From: Opitutia bacterium
GTDB taxonomy: Bacteria; Verrucomicrobiota; Verrucomicrobiia; Opitutales; Coraliomargaritaceae
Length of the DNA: 64,000 nt
NCBI GenBank assembly: GCA_029252625.1
Contig: JAQXBA010000144.1
Location: 1 to 64,000 of the forward strand
Direction of reading: 5' to 3'
Translations under genes and position numbers: made by a program
Shown here: positions 57,809-64,000 of the stretch, one piece after another
Position numbering within the stretch: position 1 is the first letter of the stretch
Layout: each line of letters begins with the position of its first letter
The notes under the pieces: generated by a model
Database searches by the model: none
Told to the model about the DNA's origin: nothing
The model's input: the letters and a program-made list of their open reading frames with translations, nothing else

Positions 57809-59773
57809 ATGCGATTCAAATTCACAGTATTTCTCCTGACTCTCAACGTCATCACCTTTGGGCTGATTTTATCACTCAATAAAAAGACCGAACAAGCCAA
57901 CTCACAAAGCGGAGGCCTTTCTGCAATGATCGGCCGAGAAGTCATCGAAGCCGACCGCATCGAACTCAACGGTAAAGGTCTCGATACACCACGCATTTTA
58001 GAACATGATGGCTCATCTTGGAAAATAACGGAACCGATGCAATGGTCTGCAAACTACTTTGCAATCAACCGTATGCTCAACCAGCTACAGTTTCTCGAAG
58101 AAGAAGCATCCTTCTCCGTCGCCGAAATTGAACAAACCGGCCAGACCCTTGCTGACTACGGCCTCGAGGAGCCCCAGTTACATCTCACGATCTCTCATGA
58201 AGACGAATCCATCGAGCTAAGCGTCGGTACAGCAACAGAAATCGGGAACAATTTCTACTTACTCGGACCCAGCAAGGAAGACGTTTTTGTCGTCAACAGC
58301 CAAGTGATTGAAAGCCTAATGGTCGATCTTGGTGATCTCCGTAATCGCGAAATCTTCAACATTCCCGTCTTTGAAATCAACGCACTCAGCCTACAAATTC
58401 GCGCACCTGAGGCAGTCGGCAATGCCGACTTCAGAGTTCGTGTCGCGCGAACCAACAACGGCTGGATCTTTGAAGCCCCCCTCACCGCCGAGGCCGATGC
58501 CACTCAAGTTGCCAACACGATTAATACTCTCACGGCTGCCAAGGTCATCGAATTTAAGGAGCAGGAAGCGAGTGATCCTATCCTGCAGGGCTTAGAAAAC
58601 CCAACGATGCGTGTTACATTACACGGCAACAAACGCCAACAAACACTCCTGATAGGCAACCAGGTACCCACGGCAAGGATCGAGGAAGCCCCCAGCTATT
58701 TTGCGCGAATCGAAGACAATCCAACAGTGTTCACCGTGGCGGCTGCACCGTTCGAAAAGCTGCGCGAAGCTCAAGAAGGACTGCGCGAGCGTAGCTTCAT
58801 GAGTTTCGACCCGGCCGCGCTTACTTCAATTGAACTCTCCGAAGGCGACCTGCAGATTCGCCTTCAGAAACTTGAAACCGGTGGCTGGCAGATGATCGAA
58901 AGCACTGCCGAGACCGACATCCAACCACGGCACGCCGACCCCGAGGTAATTACTAAATTAATCGACGATTTAAAAAACCTGCGCGCCAGCAGTTTCGCTG
59001 TCGATTCGCCGACTCCGACCGACCTTGACCGCCTCGGCTTCAACACCCCGCGCCGACGCCTCAAACTGTCACTCGGCGACGAGCAGACCACACTTCAACT
59101 CGCCCATCCGGAAAGCGACAACGAAAAACTCTACGCCCGCAGCGATAGCGCCGAATATATCTACACCGTCGATCGTCGAGCCACACTGCAAAGCATACCG
59201 CTCAACGCAGCCTACTATCGCAAGCGGACACTAGACACGTTACCCGAAGCAGCTAAAATTAAAAGTATTCAACTAGAGAATCTATTGACTGGCCAAATCA
59301 TTTTCTCACGAACACTCAAGGGCCAAGACCTCACTTGGTTAAAAGCGCTCAACGATACTAATGAGGTGAAAAAAGAAGCGATTTTAACGCTGCTAGACGC
59401 TATTCGCCAATTTAAAGTAAAAACGTATCTGTTCGATGAATACCAAAATGCTTATCGACTCGACAGCGAGACCACACGGCCTTGGCTGTATCGACTCAGC
59501 GTAGAAATCCTACTCCCTGGTGACGAAACAGACCGCAGCGACACACGCAGCTACGTATTTGCTAAGCGCTTCTCAGGCACCGTCCAAGTCGGCGCATCAA
59601 GTCTGCACAATGTAATTTTCGAGATCCCTCAAATCACTCTTGATGCGCTATACACTCTAACTGATGACATGCAGCCTCCTCCCGAAGCTTCAAATCAACC
59701 GATCCCTGAACCGGCACCGATTATTCCGGTGTCCGAGCCCATCAGCTCAGTCGACACCACGACCGCACCATAA
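57809..59773 (+). CDS. DUF4340-domain envelope protein
   Basis: A 654-residue protein with an N-terminal membrane anchor (FTVFLLTLNVITFGLILSL) and a periplasmic part made of repeated DUF4340-type units. Each has a strand-rich 'WKITEPMQWSANYFAINRMLNQL' start (about residues 70-92, then near 215 and 370) and an 'LADYGLEEPQLHLTI' middle. DUF4340 proteins almost always follow GldG-like genes, as here; the unit probably forms a periplasmic partner of the transporter. It ends in a Pro-rich tail (PPPEASNQPIPEPAPIIPV) that may span periplasm or peptidoglycan. Function unknown. Confidence 0.82.
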   Translation: MRFKFTVFLLTLNVITFGLILSLNKKTEQANSQSGGLSAMIGREVIEADRIELNGKGLDTPRILEHDGSSWKITEPMQWSANYFAINRMLNQLQFLEEEASFSVAEIEQTGQTLADYGLEEPQLHLTISHEDESIELSVGTATEIGNNFYLLGPSKEDVFVVNSQVIESLMVDLGDLRNREIFNIPVFEINALSLQIRAPEAVGNADFRVRVARTNNGWIFEAPLTAEADATQVANTINTLTAAKVIEFKEQEASDPILQGLENPTMRVTLHGNKRQQTLLIGNQVPTARIEEAPSYFARIEDNPTVFTVAAAPFEKLREAQEGLRERSFMSFDPAALTSIELSEGDLQIRLQKLETGGWQMIESTAETDIQPRHADPEVITKLIDDLKNLRASSFAVDSPTPTDLDRLGFNTPRRRLKLSLGDEQTTLQLAHPESDNEKLYARSDSAEYIYTVDRRATLQSIPLNAAYYRKRTLDTLPEAAKIKSIQLENLLTGQIIFSRTLKGQDLTWLKALNDTNEVKKEAILTLLDAIRQFKVKTYLFDEYQNAYRLDSETTRPWLYRLSVEILLPGDETDRSDTRSYVFAKRFSGTVQVGASSLHNVIFEIPQITLDALYTLTDDMQPPPEASNQPIPEPAPIIPVSEPISSVDTTTAP

Positions 59774-59794
59774 TTGATATTCGAACAGGTCGTT

Positions 59795-62494
59795 ATGTGG
59801 GGGAAAATTAGAGCGAGAGGATTTCTATTCCTAGAACCCTGCCTCGACCTATTGCTGCTAATATTGTTTTCAGCACAAGCCTTTGTTGCCGGCTGCCTAT
59901 TGATTTACGGCTATGTGCCGACCCCGACACAATGGCTAAATGAGACACTCTCGGAGCAAAAAATCGACGGCTTCTATATCCAAGCAGAAAGCTTTCGACT
60001 AAAGTTAAATGGTGAAATCGAATTAACGAAGCTGCAAGTCTATCACAGTGAAATGAGCGACCCGATAATGACGGCCGACAACACCACACTTCGATACACC
60101 CTACACAATCAAGGCGCCTATCAATTCACTCCGACTACCATTATACTCTCTAATGGGACCCTACAAATGCCAGCGATTTACTCGCCTGACGGCAATCGCA
60201 CCACAATACTTGAGCGCGTCGCTTTTCACATCAGCCTCAGCGAAGGTGTCATTCGGGTTGATTCATTTGCTGCTCAGCACGCTGATGTTCGTCTGCGCGG
60301 TTCCATTGACTGGCCACTCAAAACCCTCAGCAGCACCGAAACGCCGCCGATTGAACGATTTTACAAACTCATTGCTGTCATCCTTAAAGAAAAAGAACGC
60401 TTTTCAGCCTTCATACAACCGACTCTAGAATTCGCCATAACCGCTCGGCCCGACGACTCGGTAGATCTGTCGGTTCGCTTGTCATGCGAACACTTAAAGC
60501 ACACCTACGCGACAGGAACGAACTTCCACTTTCAGACCAAATTGAAATTACAAAATGGCGTAATCACACCCCTGGTTCCGCTGATGCTTCGGGCGAAAGA
60601 AATCCATGTCCCTAAGTTCGACTTTGCGGCCGAGCAAATATCCGCACACGTCGCCACCGACCAATGGATAGGCCTCATGAATGGAATCTGGCCCGATTTT
60701 TCCATCAGCGCTCAGTCAATGACCACACATGGGGTCGAACTAGAAAGCTCCCAAGCCATTATTTCTCCAGCGAACTATCCAGACCTACAATTTACCGGTT
60801 CTACCAATGGCCACAAAGGTGCTGTCGCATTTAAAGGGAAAATCAACAGTGCAACCAAGAGCGGCCAGATACAAGCCGAAGGCAGCATTGATATATTAAA
60901 ATTTTTGCCAACATCCGCACTCACACAACTGCCGATACTCGAGTTTGGATCGACGCCCCACTACAACCTCGCAGTGACTCTCGACGACGGACTAAAACTA
61001 AATAGCGCAACCTTCAGAATCGATGTAAATGACCTCACTGCAAACGGGCTGACGTTTAATAGCATCCACGCAGCAGGTCGCTACAAGGAAAACCTTTTCG
61101 ATTTAGACAGCATACTCATCGAGCGCGGCAAACAATGGATCGATGCGACCTACAGTCGAAACAATACATCCAAAGACTTTAAAATAACTCTACTTGGCTC
61201 TGTGCTCCCCAGACAATACAGCCCAATTCTTCCAAAATGGTGGCCTAAGATATTCAAAGATATCGACTTTAGCCAAGCGACGTATAGCTACGGGGACTTC
61301 GTTATTTATGGCTGCAGCGTTCCCGCCCCTAAGGTATTCTTCTTCGGTCAAGCGGTAGCGCACCGCGCATCCTACCGTACTGCGCTGATCGACCATGGCG
61401 AGCTGATCGTTCGAGGTCGCGGCAATTACTTAGAACTGCACAACATCAAAGCGACAGCTGGGGACGGTTGGGCGAAAGGCGATGTCAGCTTCACCTCTGG
61501 AACAATCCCTGGCGATGGCCCGCTCTCGGTTCGCTACCACCTCGATTCATTGATGCCCCTCGATCTCGCTTCGAAAATATTCGGCGGTACGATTGCATCT
61601 ATCATCAGTGATTTCGAAGTCACTAAACTACCACGAGTCAAACTAGTCGGAGTAACCTTCAACGATGCCTACCCACAATACGCAGACAAAGGCACCTTCT
61701 ATCTAGACGCTGACATACGCACGCCACTCACTTTCAAAAAAACGCCCCTCGACCACTTAAAGTTCAAGCTGCGCAGCTGCAATGAAGCGATCTATCTGCG
61801 AGATCTAGAATTTGGATACGCCGATGGGTATGGCAACGCACAGATCGACATCGAAAAAACTCCCAACGACAGCAATCATCTGCGCATCAAGCTAAATCTC
61901 CGTGACGCTAACCAAACAAAGGCCATTGAAAACCTACCTAGTTTCGACGGTATCGAAACTCAACTAACACAGGCCCAATCTGAAACAGACGAAGCAGCGC
62001 GTAATCCAGGAAAACTGGAGTTAAACCTACACGCCCAAGGACCAATAGATAATTTGTATGCTTTTAATGGATACGGAGACTTCGTGACTCACGACGAACA
62101 ACTCGGCGCAATTCAACTGCTTGGGCCACTATCCAGCTTGCTAAAAAACACGCGTCTTAGCTTCACCTCATTCAACCTCGACCAAATGACAGCCCGATTC
62201 AAAATTGAACAAGAAATGATCAACTTCTCCGATTTGATCATCGAAGGTCCTCGCACCAAAATCTGGTCGCAGGGCACGATGTATATCCCAGATCAAGCAC
62301 TCAACATGGATGTTCGCATCAAGCTGTTTGAAAACATAGGCAACCCAGAATCCACGATAAACACCTTTCGTAAACTGATTTCTTCTCCTCTGCCTAACCT
62401 TCTATTATTTAACTTAAAAGGAACCATACACGACCAGAAAATCCGCTTACGCTACGATCCACGGAACTTCGTTCCAGGACTCAAACAAAATTAA
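59795..62494 (+). CDS. AsmA-like envelope protein
   Basis: An 899-residue predicted membrane-anchored protein of the AsmA/TamB-like superfamily, which helps move lipids or organise the outer membrane. An N-terminal hydrophobic segment (CLDLLLLILFSAQAFVAGCLLIYG) precedes a long series of beta-strands. The C-terminal block (LLKNTRLSFTSFNLDQMTARF, then GTMYIPDQALNMDVRIKLF) is the AsmA-like C-terminal region. The ATG at 59795 is chosen (preceded by CAGGT); a TTG at 59774 directly after the previous stop is possible. It is the last gene of the ABC/DUF4340 operon and ends in a 4-base convergent overlap with the next gene. Physical coupling to a Gld-type ABC exporter suggests an envelope transport role. 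Confidence 0.8.
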   Translation: MWGKIRARGFLFLEPCLDLLLLILFSAQAFVAGCLLIYGYVPTPTQWLNETLSEQKIDGFYIQAESFRLKLNGEIELTKLQVYHSEMSDPIMTADNTTLRYTLHNQGAYQFTPTTIILSNGTLQMPAIYSPDGNRTTILERVAFHISLSEGVIRVDSFAAQHADVRLRGSIDWPLKTLSSTETPPIERFYKLIAVILKEKERFSAFIQPTLEFAITARPDDSVDLSVRLSCEHLKHTYATGTNFHFQTKLKLQNGVITPLVPLMLRAKEIHVPKFDFAAEQISAHVATDQWIGLMNGIWPDFSISAQSMTTHGVELESSQAIISPANYPDLQFTGSTNGHKGAVAFKGKINSATKSGQIQAEGSIDILKFLPTSALTQLPILEFGSTPHYNLAVTLDDGLKLNSATFRIDVNDLTANGLTFNSIHAAGRYKENLFDLDSILIERGKQWIDATYSRNNTSKDFKITLLGSVLPRQYSPILPKWWPKIFKDIDFSQATYSYGDFVIYGCSVPAPKVFFFGQAVAHRASYRTALIDHGELIVRGRGNYLELHNIKATAGDGWAKGDVSFTSGTIPGDGPLSVRYHLDSLMPLDLASKIFGGTIASIISDFEVTKLPRVKLVGVTFNDAYPQYADKGTFYLDADIRTPLTFKKTPLDHLKFKLRSCNEAIYLRDLEFGYADGYGNAQIDIEKTPNDSNHLRIKLNLRDANQTKAIENLPSFDGIETQLTQAQSETDEAARNPGKLELNLHAQGPIDNLYAFNGYGDFVTHDEQLGAIQLLGPLSSLLKNTRLSFTSFNLDQMTARFKIEQEMINFSDLIIEGPRTKIWSQGTMYIPDQALNMDVRIKLFENIGNPESTINTFRKLISSPLPNLLLFNLKGTIHDQKIRLRYDPRNFVPGLKQN

Positions 62495-63465
62495 CGACAA
62501 GACAGCGCATCGAATAAAACGCGACTCGCGGCCAAACCAGACAGCGCAGCCCCTTCAATTCTAGGCCCGCCAAAACCATCCCCTGCAAGTAACAAACCCA
62601 AATCCGAGTTATGAAAATACGCCTGTGGATAGGGGTTTAATGGCAACGTAAAGCCCCAACGATGGCAGGAATACTCGAGAACTGAGGACTGCAAATATGC
62701 TGAGGCTGCTTCAATCATCAGAGCACCGCGCACATCGTCCGCCGAGTCCCAATGCTCCTGCGCGAAATCGGCATTCGCATGAATCGTTACTGCGGGTACT
62801 TCTTTTGAAATACCCTTCTGTTGATTATCTGCAATCCAAGTGATTGGAGATTCATTAACCGGACATGCTCCATGATTTGCCAAACCACTGGGTCCATCCA
62901 AGATCGCCAAAGTCGCCAAGCCAAGATCGTAACGAACGGCACGCAACGCGGCCAACTCTACCCCAGCATAATCGACTGCACTTGTATCTAATAAAGCTAG
63001 CGCTTGCGGGACAGGCGCAGTGACCACTAAATAGCGGCACCGGTAAACCTCGCCGGTCGCAGTCCGCAGTTCCCATGCGTTCTCAGTCCGCAGCACCTCA
63101 ACAGCGGTCTGCGAGAGATGCACATCTAAAGTCTCGCACAAATGCTTCGCCACATCAGTCATACCGGACCGACCGCAATAGCGTGGATAACCAGCGGCAT
63201 TCGAATCGGACGGGGCATGGCAAAACCACTCCTGAATCACGCCAGCTTTTAGCCATTCATCTACATAGCGTTGAAAGCTTGGTTCACGCACCGTAAAAAA
63301 CTGCGCACCATGATCGAAACGGCCACCGCCCATGCGCCGAGTCGCCATACGCCCGCCCACTCCACGGCCTTTATCAAGCACGCCCACCGAGACTCCAGCA
63401 CGTTGCAGTTCGGTAGCACACAGAAGGCCAGAGATGCCGGCACCAATCACTAATACATCAATCAT
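62491..63465 (-). CDS. Renalase-like FAD/NAD(P)-dependent oxidase
   Basis: A 324-residue flavoprotein with the N-terminal dinucleotide fold VLVIGAGISGLLCATELQRAGVSVGVLDKGRGVGGRMATRR-type sequence (Gly8, Gly10, Gly13) and the GGRFDHGAQFFTV segment of renalase-like proteins. The C-terminus has the FAD-contact region (LGLLLAGDGFGGPRIEGAALSG). Bacterial renalases oxidise aberrant dihydro-NAD(P) isomers; whether this one does is unknown. It is the only complete gene of a minus-strand pair with the truncated epimerase gene upstream (19-base gap). Confidence 0.8.
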   Translation of the reverse strand: MIDVLVIGAGISGLLCATELQRAGVSVGVLDKGRGVGGRMATRRMGGGRFDHGAQFFTVREPSFQRYVDEWLKAGVIQEWFCHAPSDSNAAGYPRYCGRSGMTDVAKHLCETLDVHLSQTAVEVLRTENAWELRTATGEVYRCRYLVVTAPVPQALALLDTSAVDYAGVELAALRAVRYDLGLATLAILDGPSGLANHGACPVNESPITWIADNQQKGISKEVPAVTIHANADFAQEHWDSADDVRGALMIEAASAYLQSSVLEYSCHRWGFTLPLNPYPQAYFHNSDLGLLLAGDGFGGPRIEGAALSGLAASRVLFDALSCR

Positions 63466-63484
63466 ATTTATATTAACCTTCGAT

Positions 63485-64000
63485 TTAAAACTGCTTAGCT
63501 AGGCAGGCATCGAAGCAAGTCTTTATATCCGTAAACTCCCATTCGAAGCCACGATTCAATAATACCTGCGGAAGCACGCCGACATCGGCGCACAGTACTT
63601 CGATTCCCATCTTTCCAAACAGGGCTTTGACCGCTAATTCTGGCATCGGAAAAAGTGTAGGCCGCTTTAACGCCGCGCCTAAAGACTTAGTGAACACCCG
63701 ATTCGTCAAAGGCTCTGGTGAAACCACATTAAGCGGCCCCTGAATCGATGTATCTTCGATCGCCAGCAACAATATCCGCACTGCATCTGGCAAGCTCACC
63801 CAGCTCATGTGCTGGCTACCAGAGCCAATCACCCCACCGAGGCCCAGCTTAAAGGCAGGCAACATTTTTGTCAGCGCACCGCCTTGCGAGCTTAATATCA
63901 TGCCGATTCGTGCTGACACTGAGCGTATCCCAGCATCCTTTAATGGCTGGGCCGCACCCTCCCATTGCTCACAGACATGCGCAAGGAATCCGTCTCCTAG
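63485..64000 (-). CDS. TIGR01777-family sugar-nucleotide-type epimerase (3' part, cut by window edge)
   Basis: The C-terminal ~171 residues of an SDR-family epimerase (SDR39U1/YfcH-like). The frame stays open from 63919 to the window end, adding LGDGFLAHVCEQWEGAAQPL before the internal Met, so the true start lies outside. Family features present are the ARIGMILSSQGGALTKMLPAFKLGLGG stretch and the SWVSLPDAVR motif, then a C-terminal DUF1731 domain (FPMPELAVKALFGKMGIEVL...LNRGFEW). The catalytic Tyr-x3-Lys and nucleotide-binding parts are not in the window. It is probably co-transcribed with the renalase-like gene. Confidence 0.85.
   Translation of the reverse strand, partial: LGDGFLAHVCEQWEGAAQPLKDAGIRSVSARIGMILSSQGGALTKMLPAFKLGLGGVIGSGSQHMSWVSLPDAVRILLLAIEDTSIQGPLNVVSPEPLTNRVFTKSLGAALKRPTLFPMPELAVKALFGKMGIEVLCADVGVLPQVLLNRGFEWEFTDIKTCFDACLAKQF

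Overview
The window looks like a chromosomal piece of a diderm marine-type Verrucomicrobiota, probably class Opitutia near Coraliomargarita or Lentimonas. This is inferred from gene content and protein style, not from a marker gene. It carries a lipid A-type acyltransferase, a TolC-type outer membrane lipoprotein and a beta-barrel porin, which imply an outer membrane. Several very large secreted proteins with tandem cadherin/Ig-like repeats and a C-terminal 'YQLEYSSDLSTW...RFYRLV' module are typical of Verrucomicrobiota.

Layout. Positions 93-1345 hold fabZ-fabI (fatty acid elongation) on the minus strand. Positions 1616-34802 are the outstanding region: six minus-strand genes over 33 kb with tiny gaps or overlaps. 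In transcription order they are a 357-aa secreted protein, a 789-aa secreted protein, a 2821-aa protein, an ~871-aa Calx-beta/RTX-like protein, a PpiC-type prolyl isomerase lipoprotein and a 5868-aa repeat protein. The 2821-aa protein has a C-terminal third that looks like the channel and TcB-binding region of insecticidal Tc toxin A subunits. The 5868-aa and 789-aa proteins share a ~70-residue HGL-x-GD module. I propose that this operon makes an exported surface or secreted assembly with its own periplasmic folding factor; it is the best candidate for an undescribed system here. A porin-like gene with a good promoter and terminator is divergent from it (35582-36295).

Positions 36704-40792 encode a tripartite efflux system (OMF lipoprotein, HlyD adaptor, DUF2955 inner membrane protein). 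An AI-2E-family transporter broken by a G8-tract frameshift follows (40829-41921), then a CrtI/CrtISO-type oxidoreductase, a small secreted protein of unknown function, a dGTPase and an AT-rich LpxL-like acyltransferase that looks foreign. A CstA-type transporter (47048-48661) is divergent from an arsenic cluster: arsR, a Cys-rich miniprotein, a CSCSS permease, arsC and acr3 (48855-52148). Riboflavin synthase, tRNA-CAT and ribonuclease D follow.

Positions 54529-62494 form one plus-strand operon: a Gld-type ABC transporter (ATPase, permease, GldG-like protein), a DUF4340 protein and an AsmA-like envelope protein. The right edge holds a renalase-like oxidase and the truncated 3' part of a TIGR01777-family epimerase.

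Intergenic DNA contains several long imperfect hairpins. Two share the end motif CGGAG(C/G)TCGTCCCTCCC, which suggests a dispersed REP-like family. All family assignments come from reading the sequence; no database search was run.
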